From an uncultured Christensenellaceae bacterium (GTDB lineage: Bacteria; Bacillota; Clostridia; Christensenellales; CAG-314): a stretch of DNA of 64,000 bases. The notes below the pieces were generated by a model. That model did no database searches. It was not told the origin of the DNA and was given only the letters and a program-made list of their open reading frames with translations. Of the stretch, positions 8,646-17,937 are shown piece after piece. The position numbers and the translations under genes were made by a program. The stretch is from NCBI GenBank assembly GCA_910586905.1, contig CAJUIV010000007.1:9815-73814 (forward strand), in the 5' to 3' direction. Each line of letters opens with the position of its first letter. Positions within the stretch are counted from its first letter, which is position 1.

Positions 8646-9134
8646 TAAAAATATATCTATAACTCACTGGGTTACAAGAAGCCCGGTTCGTCCACGAAAA
8701 AAAGTACGGAAACGGCATAGCCTAACTTCATGCCTAAATCTTTTTGTTGCGTCTTATTAAATTTTCTATGTGAACTACGGTAAATGAGGCGCTTTTATTG
8801 ATTTTTAAAATCAAATCCGTTAAAATAAATTGACGGTTAAATTTAAGGGGTTTTAAAATATTCGGTTATACGGTAAACGTAGCCTTCGTTTGCGATATAT
8901 CGGATAGTATTCGACTCTGTTGCCGCGTGCTTTTAGCTACGCTTGATAATGATTTCTTCCTGCGTCGTCTTATGCGTAAGACGTATATCCGCAAACGGTT
9001 AGTAAATGTTATTTTCGTTTAAACTATATAACGTAGCTAATATCAGTCGTAACCGAATTTCAACGTTTCAAAATAAAAATCGGTTCAATGGGGCGGTTTA
9101 TTTTTTAATCGGTACAAAAAGGTAGGTCTGTAAT
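8646..9134. other. Intergenic stretch without recognised genes
   Basis: About 490 bases with stop codons in every frame and no hairpin-plus-T-run, repeat or tRNA that I can support. A short conserved gene or RNA cannot be excluded; it may be decayed coding sequence. Confidence 0.4.
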
Positions 9135-9734
9135 ATGAAAAAAGTTTTGTTTATAAATTCTTGTATAAGAGCCGAGAACTCGAGAACGAAAAAAATAGCG
9201 GACGCGTTTATAGCGGAGCTTAAAAAAACGGCGTCGTTTAAAATAGAAATCGTTACCGTGGACGAAACTAATCTTGCGCCTTTGGGACGAAAGGAATACG
9301 AAAACCGAGAAAATCTTTTAAGTTTAGGTTTAACGGATGAAAAAACGTTCGATTACGCCAAACAGTTTGCCGCAGCCGATTTAATAGTGGTGGCGGCTCC
9401 GTTTTGGGATATGGGGATACCCGCTAAACTTAAAACTTATTTCGAAAACGTGTCGGTCTCAAATTTAACTTTCAAATGTACGCAAGAGGGTAGCGAGGGA
9501 TTATGCCGCGCGGAACGTATGGTTTATATAACGACCCGCGGGATGGATATACCCGACGGAAGCGATATGGAACAGGCGTCGCCTTATCTAATTGCGCTTT
9601 GTAAATTTTTCGGTATTAAACGGTTTTCTATGATTTCGGCATTCGGTCTGGACGTGCGTCCCGACGACGCGGACGGGCTTGTAGACGAAGCTAAAATTCG
9701 CGCCGTTCGTTTGGTTTCAGAATTGCTTTCTTAA
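9135..9734 (+). CDS. NAD(P)H-dependent flavodoxin-fold oxidoreductase
   Basis: A 199-residue soluble protein of the flavodoxin_2 / NAD(P)H dehydrogenase (quinone)-like family, which uses FMN to reduce quinones, azo compounds or nitro compounds. Visible features are the N-terminal strand and phosphate loop (VLFINSCIRAENSRTKKIA), the central VVAAPFWDMGIPAKLKTYFE block that contacts the isoalloxazine, and a later GxD-containing segment. The substrate cannot be inferred. It is a single gene with a weak ribosome binding site (AGGTAGG) and a terminator behind it. Confidence 0.85.
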   Translation: MKKVLFINSCIRAENSRTKKIADAFIAELKKTASFKIEIVTVDETNLAPLGRKEYENRENLLSLGLTDEKTFDYAKQFAAADLIVVAAPFWDMGIPAKLKTYFENVSVSNLTFKCTQEGSEGLCRAERMVYITTRGMDIPDGSDMEQASPYLIALCKFFGIKRFSMISAFGLDVRPDDADGLVDEAKIRAVRLVSELLS

Positions 9735-9779
9735 ACGAACGTATACGTTGACCGTTATATCTTTTAATGTCGAGTAATG

Positions 9780-9810
9780 CGACTGCAAAACGATTTGCAG
9801 TCGTTTTATT
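9780..9810 (+). terminator. Intrinsic terminator
   Basis: The perfect stem CGACTGCAAA / TTTGCAGTCG with loop ACGA is followed by TTTTATTATTT. Confidence 0.85.
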
Positions 9811-9978
9811 ATTTATCGGAAAGTTTTGCAAAATTTTGCCGAAACCGGTTGAGCGGAAGATTGATTTATTTGTACTCGCCATAACGTTAAACAAACTTTC
9901 ATATGACATAGAATACAAAACAATGCGAATAATTATATAAAATTGTCAAAAAAAACCGTTTAAATTTTAATTTGGGTA

Positions 9979-10006
9979 TTGACAAGTCGGAAAAACGTGT
10001 TATTAT
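9979..10006 (+). promoter_or_regulatory. Promoter of the GH32/transporter operon
   Basis: TTGACA (9979-9984) and TATTAT (10001-10006) are spaced 16 bases. The first LacI-type operator begins six bases downstream, at the expected transcription start. Confidence 0.65.
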
Positions 10007-10011
10007 AGTTA

Positions 10012-10025
10012 TGTAAACGATTACA
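10012..10025 (+). promoter_or_regulatory. LacI-family operator 1
   Basis: TGTAAACGATTACA is a near-perfect palindrome with the central CG typical of LacI-family sites. It lies at the expected transcription start, so occupancy would block initiation. The likely ligand-controlled repressor is the LacI-family gene at 25012-25974. Confidence 0.7.
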
Positions 10026-10165
10026 CAAATAACTGAGCGATTTCCGAATTGAAGGTTTATCGGAAGATAGCGGTTGAGCTTAAGCGATTGTATTTGATAT
10101 AATTTAGTTAGGTCGAAAAATTGGTTAAATAGCGCGTTATGCATGACCAATTTATTTTTTTAAAA

Positions 10166-10185
10166 ATATGTAAACGTTTACATAT
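10166..10185 (+). promoter_or_regulatory. LacI-family operator 2 (20-bp perfect palindrome)
   Basis: ATATGTAAACGTTTACATAT is a perfect 20-base palindrome whose core differs from operator 1 by one base. Centre-to-centre distance is 157 bases (about 15 helical turns), compatible with looping by a tetramer or with a downstream roadblock. Confidence 0.7.
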
Positions 10186-10251
10186 AACATAATTATAAAA
10201 ATCATGCGGTTAGACATACTAAAAGAACCGAAGAAAAACAGAGGTGAAGCA

Positions 10252-11670
10252 GTGTATTACAGGTCGAAAGGAAAATCAGTTTGCGCGGACGTAGTTCCCT
10301 ATTACGAAGACGGCGAGTTTAAACTTTTTTATTTACGGGATTATCGCGACGTTAAAAACGACGGCGAAGGCTGCCCGTGGTGTTTGCTTACCACTAGCGA
10401 TTTAGTGCATTATGTCGATAACGGACCGACGATTTTGCGAGGAAAGCAAAGCGAACAGGATTTATACGTATTTACCGGCTGCACGGTTAAGTTTAACGGC
10501 GAATATTACGTTTTTTATACGGGACACAATCCGCACCTGCGTAGACAAGGATTGCCCGAACAAAAAATTCTTATGGCAAAAGGCGACAGTCTTACGAATT
10601 TACGTAAAGTACCCGAATTCGTTTTCGAAGCGCCGGAATGGCTGGAGATGCACGATTTCCGCGACCCGTTCGTATTTTTCGACGACACCGAAAACAAATA
10701 CTGCATGCTTATAGCCGGAAGATTGAAATCGGATAGTCCGACGGACGTTAAGGGCGTAACGCTTATTGCGTACTCTGACGATTTGTTTAATTGGGAGGTA
10801 TCTCGCGAGCCGTTTTACGCGCCGTCGGCATTCTTTACGCACGAATGTCCCGATTTGTTCAAAATGGGCGATTACTGGTATTTGGTGTTCAGCGAGTTTA
10901 CCGACAGAATATGTACCACGTACCGTATGAGCAAAAGCCTTAAAGGACCTTGGAGAACGCCCAAAGTAAACAGTTTCGACGGACACGCTTTTTACGCGGC
11001 CAAGAGCGCATTCGACGGAAAACGACGCATTATGTTCGGGTGGAACTGTATCAAAAACAACGAACGGGACGATGAATTTTGGCAGTGGGGAGGCACGATA
11101 ATTCCGCACGAGTTGGTTCAGGACGAAGACGGGACTCTGTACGTAAAATGTCCGGACGAAGTAGCCGCGAGTTTCGACAAAGAAGTCAAACTCGAACGGG
11201 GACTGACTTTCGGCGCTGTCGACGGCAACGAGTACGCCGTAAGCGTCGGAGAAAACGGAATAAAAAGCGCGGTTATGTTTGGCGAAACGCCTCAAAATTT
11301 TAAAATCGAACTCGAATTCGAAACGACGGACGATATAGGCGATTTCGGCGTTATTTTGCGTGAGAGCGACAATCTTTCTCGTCGTTACGAAGTGCGCTTC
11401 GAACCGCGTTTTAACCGGCTGTGTTTCGATAAATTTCCCCGTAAGGATAATACGGTACACGTCAACGTAGACGTGGAAAGATACTGCCCGCTTAAACCGG
11501 GTGAAAAAAATAAGATGATTATTATAGCCGAAGAAAGCGTTTTGGAAGTTTACGTCAACGACAAAGTTGCGATGAGCGCGCGTATGTTCGACTTTAAAAA
11601 AGGTAATTTCGGTTTGTACACAAAGGATACGAAGGTAAAATTCGGCAACGTAAAGCTGTTTACAAGATAA
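10252..11670 (+). CDS. Cytoplasmic GH32-family glycoside hydrolase
   Basis: A five-bladed beta-propeller glycosidase with a C-terminal beta-sandwich, without a signal peptide. GH32 enzymes hydrolyse fructosides such as sucrose, inulin or levan. The three catalytic positions are present: nucleophile Asp 13 in ADVVPYY (replacing the usual WMNDPNG), transition-state Asp 138 in FRDP and acid/base Glu 198 in HECPDLF. I place the start at GTG 10252, five bases after AGAGGTG, because the protein then begins MYYRSKG as GH32 relatives do; ATG 10204 in the same frame has no ribosome binding site. First gene of an operon reaching 24874. Probably cleaves imported oligosaccharides. Confidence 0.85.
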   Translation: MYYRSKGKSVCADVVPYYEDGEFKLFYLRDYRDVKNDGEGCPWCLLTTSDLVHYVDNGPTILRGKQSEQDLYVFTGCTVKFNGEYYVFYTGHNPHLRRQGLPEQKILMAKGDSLTNLRKVPEFVFEAPEWLEMHDFRDPFVFFDDTENKYCMLIAGRLKSDSPTDVKGVTLIAYSDDLFNWEVSREPFYAPSAFFTHECPDLFKMGDYWYLVFSEFTDRICTTYRMSKSLKGPWRTPKVNSFDGHAFYAAKSAFDGKRRIMFGWNCIKNNERDDEFWQWGGTIIPHELVQDEDGTLYVKCPDEVAASFDKEVKLERGLTFGAVDGNEYAVSVGENGIKSAVMFGETPQNFKIELEFETTDDIGDFGVILRESDNLSRRYEVRFEPRFNRLCFDKFPRKDNTVHVNVDVERYCPLKPGEKNKMIIIAEESVLEVYVNDKVAMSARMFDFKKGNFGLYTKDTKVKFGNVKLFTR

Positions 11671-11688
11671 TCGGTTAAGGAGAACGTT

Positions 11689-11901
11689 ATGGATAAAATA
11701 CTATCCGTTACATTGAAGCTGGCGCTTTTTCTGTTTATAACTAACGTTATTATGTTGTTTATAGTCGAGCCGTTCAGCGCGGAATTCGTTATTACGGTTA
11801 TATCGGCGGCGCTGATGCTGATTTTAGTGGCAGCAGTAGTTATCGGCAGGCGCATTAAGGAGCGGAAAGAACAATCAAAGGAGATTAAAAAGGATGAGTA
11901 A
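11689..11901 (+). CDS. Small two-helix membrane protein, 70 aa
   Basis: Two hydrophobic helices (about residues 5-25 and 30-52) are followed by a strongly charged Lys/Glu/Arg tail facing the cytoplasm. No family recognised. TAAGGAG precedes the ATG and the end overlaps the next gene by eight bases, so it is genuinely part of the sugar operon. A role as helper of the transporter or the surface enzymes is possible but is only inferred from position. Confidence 0.7.
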   Translation: MDKILSVTLKLALFLFITNVIMLFIVEPFSAEFVITVISAALMLILVAAVVIGRRIKERKEQSKEIKKDE

Positions 11902-13912
11902 AAAATTGTTTGCGGCTTTACTGCTTATATCTCTTTTATTTACTTTGGTATCTTGCGTAAAACCGCCCGATACGGACGATGAGGAGAAGACTATGAAGTA
12001 TTCGGATATTTACAAATACGCGCCGAAGGAATCGGCTTTGATAACAGGTAAATCTACGTACAAAGCAAGTTACGGTTACGTCGGTAAACAAACTCAGGGG
12101 TATAACAATTTTTACTACGAATATCTGAGCGGCGGCGAGTATCTTCAAATGGTGTACGCCGATAACGCGTGGAAAGGAGAAGACGCCGTTATCTCGCAGG
12201 GAGAAATGACTAGCGTCTTAGCTTCCAAAGCGGTCAGAACTTTTATAGCTCCCGAAAGCGGCAGCGTTACGGTTAGCGGACATTGTTATTCTGTAAAAGG
12301 ACAAACGGAAATATCCGTGCTTGTTAACGACAGAGAGTTGTGCAAGCGCGTCGTAGAAGACGAAATCGGCGTTTATCATAACGACAGCGTATCGCTTTCT
12401 AAGGGCGATGAAGTCAGATTTGTCGTAAAAGGCGAGGCGACGGTATATTGGAATCCGACCGTCGACTATTTAAATAGCGCCGAAACGTTGCTGCATACTA
12501 CCGTAGACGGTTACTACGGCGACGTTCATCCGTTTTACGACGCTAAAAGCGGCAAACTTTATATGTACTATTTGTCAACGGGATTGCAGCAAGGCACAAA
12601 ATATCCTCAGTTTCAATCTCTTGCAACCGTGAGCGGCGATTTTATTCGTTTCGATAATCAACCGATAGGTATCGACCCTAAAAATCCGGTCGAGCAGGAG
12701 TTGTATTTCGCGCTGGGAGTTTATCAAGATAAGGACGGAAGATACCGTTCCTGCTACGGCAAAGGTAATTATGCAGGCGCTTCGGTTAGCGACGATTTAC
12801 TGACTTGGAGTCAGGGAGCGGCAGCTTACGTGGACGAAAAAGACGGGCTGCTTAAGTACAGTTACCGCGCCTACTTCGGGCAGGGCGTATATTCGGGCAG
12901 AGACCCCGACATTTTTTACGATAAGGATTCCGACAGTTACTATTGCGTAGTTATCAATTATTATAGCGACAAATCGGATAAGGGCGACAAAGGGCTGGCA
13001 TTGTACGTTGCGGACGGTCAAGGCAGATATTCCTCGGATTATACGAAACTGCTGTCTTTCACAGGCAAAGGCGACCCCGAATGCCCTCAGCTCAAAAAAA
13101 TAGGAGACAGATGGTACTTATTTTATTCGGAGTACGGCACGGGTACGGCGGGCAACGTCGGCAGATTAAGTTACCGCGTCGGCGATAAGAACGTTTTGCC
13201 GCAAAACGTAGATTGGAACGCTAAAACGGAATATTGTCTTGACGGCGGCGACCTTCACGCGGCGCAGCTGTGTCAGGTGGGTGATAAGTACTATATGTTC
13301 GGTTGGCTAAACTACAAACCTCACGCAAGCGTGTGGGGAGGTTATCTCAATTTGGCTCGCGAAGTGTACGCCGGCGAAGACGGATTGCTTTATTCGAGAG
13401 CGGACGAATACCTGACCCGACTTCTTAACAAAGGATTGATAAAGACGTTGGAAAGCGATAGCGCAAGCTTAAACGGCGTAACGGCAAACGGCAATAAATT
13501 CAGCGGTACGGGTACGGTTACCGATAACTCGGTTTTATCGCGTAATTTGATATTCGCAAACTTTTCGGCGAACTTTGTAGGTAATTATACTTACGTAACC
13601 GTCCGTTCGGGCGCCGTAGTTTACTACGTAGGCGTCGTAAAGCAAAATTCCGGCAGTTACTTGGTTATAACGCGTAATACGCAAAATCCTCTTTCCGGTA
13701 CGTGGATAAAAATCGAAGGCGATTTAGCGGACTGTTCTTTGAAAATTGTTGTAGACGGACAGTTTGTAGAGGCGTTTGTAAACGACAAATATTCGCTTAC
13801 CGCGCATACCGAATTGGGACTAAACGTTTCGTACGGATTGGCGATGAACGGCGGCGAAGCGGGCAACGTAAAGATATGCAAATTGGCAGATTTGCAAAAT
13901 ATATTCGATTGA
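11894..13912 (+). CDS. Surface lipoprotein GH32-like hydrolase (first)
   Basis: A 672-residue lipoprotein (lipobox LVSC, lipidated Cys 21). After a linker, residues of about 90-190 form a beta-sandwich resembling a carbohydrate-binding domain. Then comes a GH32-type propeller with Asp 210 in YYGDVHPFY, Asp 337 in GRDPDIFY and Glu 396 in DPECPQL, and a C-terminal beta-sandwich (about 530-665). The catalytic triad is complete, so it is probably an extracellular fructan-degrading enzyme; specificity cannot be read from sequence. It is a paralogue of the lipoprotein at 22952-24874. Placed directly before the binding protein and permease genes, it likely supplies them with oligosaccharides. Confidence 0.8.
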   Translation: MSKKLFAALLLISLLFTLVSCVKPPDTDDEEKTMKYSDIYKYAPKESALITGKSTYKASYGYVGKQTQGYNNFYYEYLSGGEYLQMVYADNAWKGEDAVISQGEMTSVLASKAVRTFIAPESGSVTVSGHCYSVKGQTEISVLVNDRELCKRVVEDEIGVYHNDSVSLSKGDEVRFVVKGEATVYWNPTVDYLNSAETLLHTTVDGYYGDVHPFYDAKSGKLYMYYLSTGLQQGTKYPQFQSLATVSGDFIRFDNQPIGIDPKNPVEQELYFALGVYQDKDGRYRSCYGKGNYAGASVSDDLLTWSQGAAAYVDEKDGLLKYSYRAYFGQGVYSGRDPDIFYDKDSDSYYCVVINYYSDKSDKGDKGLALYVADGQGRYSSDYTKLLSFTGKGDPECPQLKKIGDRWYLFYSEYGTGTAGNVGRLSYRVGDKNVLPQNVDWNAKTEYCLDGGDLHAAQLCQVGDKYYMFGWLNYKPHASVWGGYLNLAREVYAGEDGLLYSRADEYLTRLLNKGLIKTLESDSASLNGVTANGNKFSGTGTVTDNSVLSRNLIFANFSANFVGNYTYVTVRSGAVVYYVGVVKQNSGSYLVITRNTQNPLSGTWIKIEGDLADCSLKIVVDGQFVEAFVNDKYSLTAHTELGLNVSYGLAMNGGEAGNVKICKLADLQNIFD

Positions 13913-13944
13913 TAATTCATCGAAACTAATTCTCGGAGGTTATT

Positions 13945-15939
13945 ATGAAAAAACGACTACTTTGCATTTCCGTCGGAATCGTATTGGCGTTAACTGCCTG
14001 TTTGGGTCTGTTCGCTTGCGATAATACGAACAAGGGAAAGAATACGGACGACTCGTTTGCTATGGTGTCTTCTTGGACGACGAGCGGATTGGTGAATCAC
14101 TATAACAGCAATACTAACTGTACGGCGTACGATTATTTCGTCGTTGAAGGACTGTACCGTTACGTGCGTTCGACCGACGAAATTTTTGCGCAGCTCGCCG
14201 ACGGCAACCCCGTTCATACCAGAGAGCCGATGTCTTCTTATAAAGACGTTATGGGACAGGACGCGTTCGATTACTACGCCGAGCAATTGGATGCATCGAC
14301 GCCCGAAGAACAAGCCGATTTGGAAGTGTCGGTTACAACGGTCAAAATCCGTCCTAACGCCAAATGGCAAAACGGAGAGGACTTTACCGCAAAAGACGTA
14401 TGGGCTTACTACTATATGATTCACCCGACTTCCAGCAACTATATGGTAGCCGTAAAAGCCGCGGACGACAAAACCGTTCAATTTGTCTGGAATCCTCTGA
14501 AAGAGCCTAACGATACGGTAAAAGAACTTCTTATAGCTCAGGATAAATCGGGGACCGTAAAATACGACGAATTCTCGATGTACGTAGACCCTGTGTTTAA
14601 CATCGTTATGAACTCGCCCGTAAACAGAAATTCCGCTTTGTGGGGAGCGTTTAACCGTTTTTCGACCGACGAGCAGATAGTAGAGCTTAACAAAACACGC
14701 AACGCGTTTTTCTCTTACAGTCCGTCTTGGTATATAGCGACCGGTCCGTTTAAACCCGACGTATTTTCCGCTACTCAAATAAAGCTTGTTAAAAACGAAT
14801 TTTACTGGAACGCTGAAAATATAGGTTTCAAAATTATCAAATTGTATTCGTCGAACGATTTAAACCAAACGTATCAGCTTATTTCTACCGGATACGTCGA
14901 CTATTTCGACGGCTTTATACAACAGGATACGCTGGAAAGTATGTTGGATTCCAATCCCGACCTTGTAAATTTGAAAATGTACGACCCCGGTTCTATAGGT
15001 ATAACGTTTAACATCAAAAAGCCTTTGCTTACTCTCGGCGTAAGAAAAGCGTTTCAATATATTTTCAACAGAGAGGAGATAAAGGACGCTGCGAATCCGT
15101 ACGCGACGACTTCGTACTATCCGCTTTTGGGTATGGCGGCTTCCGAAGCTCAAACGTATATGAGCGAAAAACACTTTAACGCTCTTAAAAAGTACGAGTA
15201 TAACACTGCGAAAGCGGAAGAACTGCTTACGGCAGAGGGATGGACGAAACAAAACGACGGTTGGTACGCAAACGGAAAAAAAGTAGAGCTGACGCTCGCT
15301 TGCCCGAGCGGACACGATATTTCCGCTACCGCGGGCGAAGCGGCTGCGGCTCAGCTGGAAAAATTCGGAATCAAAATAAACTTGCTCAAAACAAGTAACT
15401 TCTATTCTCAAGCTCCCGAAGAAAACAGTACGTACGACCTTATGCTAGAGTGGACCGACCTCAATATGAGTTTTTCGTATCCTACGGGCAGTTATAACCA
15501 ATTCTCCAGCGTATACGCGCGTTGGATTCACGTAGAAACTTATCCCAATAACTATTACGACACACAAAAAGCGGGTAGCGTAAAACTCGTTTTCGACGGC
15601 TTAGACGGCGATACGAACAAATACGAATTCGCGGATTATATAAACTCGTTCTATTCGATTGACGAAAGCGAATTGCAATATCTTGTAGACGTGTTTAACA
15701 CCGGTTTGTCCGAATTGTGTTTGGGCGTTCAATTTTTCCAAAACGTAACTGCTTCCACGCTCAACGTTGGCAGAATAAAAGGCGTTCCTTTGGAAGAGTA
15801 TTGGAGCGAAAACCGAAACGTTACCTATGTTCCTCAGGCAGGAACGGACGACTTCTTCAAAGTTGCCAGAACTAACCTGGTATACGCTACCAACTATATG
15901 CTGGCGTACGGATATTATCAACCCAATAGTGCAAAATAA
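13945..15939 (+). CDS. Family 5 (Opp/Dpp-type) ABC substrate-binding lipoprotein
   Basis: A 664-residue lipoprotein with lipobox LFAC (Cys 25) and the large family 5 solute-binding fold, including TVKIRPNAKWQNGEDFTAKDV, the classic SBP_bac_5 signature near residue 140, and VRKAFQYIFNREEI in the second lobe. The family usually binds peptides, but several members bind oligosaccharides. Gene context (GH32 enzymes on both sides, LacI control) argues for a fructo-oligosaccharide-like ligand; this is inference. CGGAGG precedes the ATG, and the first permease begins 11 bases after the stop. Confidence 0.88.
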   Translation: MKKRLLCISVGIVLALTACLGLFACDNTNKGKNTDDSFAMVSSWTTSGLVNHYNSNTNCTAYDYFVVEGLYRYVRSTDEIFAQLADGNPVHTREPMSSYKDVMGQDAFDYYAEQLDASTPEEQADLEVSVTTVKIRPNAKWQNGEDFTAKDVWAYYYMIHPTSSNYMVAVKAADDKTVQFVWNPLKEPNDTVKELLIAQDKSGTVKYDEFSMYVDPVFNIVMNSPVNRNSALWGAFNRFSTDEQIVELNKTRNAFFSYSPSWYIATGPFKPDVFSATQIKLVKNEFYWNAENIGFKIIKLYSSNDLNQTYQLISTGYVDYFDGFIQQDTLESMLDSNPDLVNLKMYDPGSIGITFNIKKPLLTLGVRKAFQYIFNREEIKDAANPYATTSYYPLLGMAASEAQTYMSEKHFNALKKYEYNTAKAEELLTAEGWTKQNDGWYANGKKVELTLACPSGHDISATAGEAAAAQLEKFGIKINLLKTSNFYSQAPEENSTYDLMLEWTDLNMSFSYPTGSYNQFSSVYARWIHVETYPNNYYDTQKAGSVKLVFDGLDGDTNKYEFADYINSFYSIDESELQYLVDVFNTGLSELCLGVQFFQNVTASTLNVGRIKGVPLEEYWSENRNVTYVPQAGTDDFFKVARTNLVYATNYMLAYGYYQPNSAK

Positions 15940-15950
15940 ACGGAGTAATA

Positions 15951-17018
15951 ATGACTCAAAGTAAGCAAAAATTCAAATCGTTTGTCAAAAAAGCTGGTAA
16001 AGCAATCGCAAGATTCTTTGTTAAGTACAAGTACTTTTTTGCAAAAATAGGCGTCGCTCTTATTACGCTAGCCTTAACGATTATACTGCTGTTTTTCCTT
16101 TTGCGTCTTATTCCCGGAGATATAGTGGAGCTGTACGCGTTAAAACTGCAGGCGCAGCAAGGCATTACCTTCGATCGCGCCTACGAACTCGCTTCGCAGT
16201 TGTTGAATTACGACCCGAATGAAGACGTGTTTTCAGCGTTCTTCCGTTACGTAGGAGGACTTTTCCGCGGACAGTTGGGCGAATCGTATTTGGAAACGGG
16301 CGTTTCCGCGAATACGCTTTTAAAAACCCGACTTCCGTGGACGCTGTTCGTTTCCTCCGTGGCGTTGTTTATAAGTTTCTTTTTAGGCGTGCTTATCGGC
16401 GGCTTCGTCGCTCAGCGCCGTAAAGGAATTGGCAATAAAATCGCGTCGGCTTATATTGCGGTTTCGGGTTCTATTCCCGATTATCTCATGGCGCTTTTGT
16501 TGGTAATCGTTTTCGCTTACAAGCTTAACTGGTTTCCTTCGCAAAACAACTACGACGCATTTAACACTACGCCGGGTTTCAACTTCCCGTTTATCGGAAG
16601 CGTTTTGCATCACGCGTTTCTGCCTATATTGTCGTATACGCTAGTACAAACGGGCAACTGGATTTTGCATATGCGCGGCAGCTGTATAGGCGTACTCGGC
16701 GAGGACTATATCAACGCCGCCCGCGCAAGAGGTTTGTCGGATAGAACTATCCGCAACAAATATATGCGCAAAAACGCTCTTTTGCCGCTAGTTACGATGT
16801 TCGGAGTAACTTTCGGCGCGCTGTTCGGCGGAGCTACTTTAATGGAAAGCATTTTCAACTATCCGGGTATCGGTTTGGAAATATCCAACCGCATAGTAAC
16901 CAAAGACTATATGGTGGTGCAAGGACTGATATTCTTTTCCGCCGCAATGGTAATCGTTGTTAATCTAATCGTCGACTTGATTTACCCGCTTATCGACCCG
17001 CGGGTTAAGAGGGGGTAA
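15951..17018 (+). CDS. Opp/Dpp-type ABC permease (DppB-like)
   Basis: A 355-residue inner-membrane permease. After a basic N-terminal segment there is one helix, a periplasmic insertion and five further helices, as in OppB/DppB. The EAA loop that docks on the ATPase is visible (DYINAARARGLSDRTIRNKYMRKNALLP in shortened form near residues 245-270), and the protein ends with the typical LIDPRVKRG tail. It forms the heterodimeric channel with the following gene, which starts six bases later. Confidence 0.93.
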   Translation: MTQSKQKFKSFVKKAGKAIARFFVKYKYFFAKIGVALITLALTIILLFFLLRLIPGDIVELYALKLQAQQGITFDRAYELASQLLNYDPNEDVFSAFFRYVGGLFRGQLGESYLETGVSANTLLKTRLPWTLFVSSVALFISFFLGVLIGGFVAQRRKGIGNKIASAYIAVSGSIPDYLMALLLVIVFAYKLNWFPSQNNYDAFNTTPGFNFPFIGSVLHHAFLPILSYTLVQTGNWILHMRGSCIGVLGEDYINAARARGLSDRTIRNKYMRKNALLPLVTMFGVTFGALFGGATLMESIFNYPGIGLEISNRIVTKDYMVVQGLIFFSAAMVIVVNLIVDLIYPLIDPRVKRG

Positions 17019-17024
17019 AAAGGT

Positions 17025-17927
17025 ATGAGTAAAGCGAAAAACTTTTTTATCCTGGTAGGAAAAACTTTGCGCGAATTTTTTATAAGTTTCGGAAAAACGT
17101 GCAAAAAGGTTTTTTCCAATCCCAAAACGATTGCGGGGTTCGTCATACTTGCGTTGTTCGTTTTTATTGCGATATTCGGAAAACTGATTTTTCCATATAA
17201 CGCAGATACCGACGTTGCGAACAAATATCTGAATCCGTCGTTGGAACACCCGTTCGGCACAGACTGGCTGGGACGCGACGTATTCCGTCAGATGATAGCC
17301 GGCACGTCGTCGATTTTGGAAATAGCGTTTTTCTCGGCTATATTTACCGTAGTAATAGGTACGGTACTGGGTATAGTAAGCGGTTTCGTGGGCGGTTGGG
17401 TAGACAAAATTATCATGGGTATCACCAATATATTTTTGTCTATACCGTCTTTCCCCGTATATTTGCTGCTTGCTGCCATAATCACAATCGACACCCCCAT
17501 ATCGCTCGCAATGGTTATATCTATATGGAGTTGGGCGGGACTTTGCCGCGCTATTCGCGTACAGGTTATGAGTTTGAAAGAACGCGACTTCATTCAAATA
17601 TGCGCTGTTATGCGTATGTCTAAGGCGCACGTTATCTTTAAAGAGCTTTTGCCTAACGTATTCAGTTATATCGTTATAAACTTCGTTATGGCTATGCGCA
17701 ACGCCATTATGGCCAGCGTGGGAATTATGCTCGTAGGTCTTGCCGCTTACGACCCTACCAACTGGGGCGCGATAATAAACGCGGCTCGCACAAAAGGACT
17801 TATCAATCCTCAAAACGTAGCGATACTTATGTATCCGCTTGTGGCAATCGTTATATTCCAGTCGGCTATGCTAATGCTGGCAAACGGATTGGACGAAACG
17901 TTGAATCCCAGACTCAAAGTAATGTAA
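17025..17927 (+). CDS. Opp/Dpp-type ABC permease (DppC-like)
   Basis: A 300-residue permease of the DppC/OppC type. The N-terminal OppC-like segment contains HPFGTDWLGRDVFRQM, a hallmark of this subfamily, followed by five membrane helices and the EAA loop (RDFIQICAVMRMSKAHVIFKEL in shortened form near residue 190). The C-terminus ends LNPRLKVM as in relatives. It pairs with the DppB-like permease, and the first ATPase gene begins ten bases downstream with GGAG. Confidence 0.93.
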   Translation: MSKAKNFFILVGKTLREFFISFGKTCKKVFSNPKTIAGFVILALFVFIAIFGKLIFPYNADTDVANKYLNPSLEHPFGTDWLGRDVFRQMIAGTSSILEIAFFSAIFTVVIGTVLGIVSGFVGGWVDKIIMGITNIFLSIPSFPVYLLLAAIITIDTPISLAMVISIWSWAGLCRAIRVQVMSLKERDFIQICAVMRMSKAHVIFKELLPNVFSYIVINFVMAMRNAIMASVGIMLVGLAAYDPTNWGAIINAARTKGLINPQNVAILMYPLVAIVIFQSAMLMLANGLDETLNPRLKVM

Positions 17928-17937
17928 AGGAGCGGAA

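Noticed and set aside
10600..11460. Long minus-strand frame of 286 codons inside the GH32 gene
   Set aside because: Arg/Phe/Val-rich shadow of a confidently identified gene, with no start signal.
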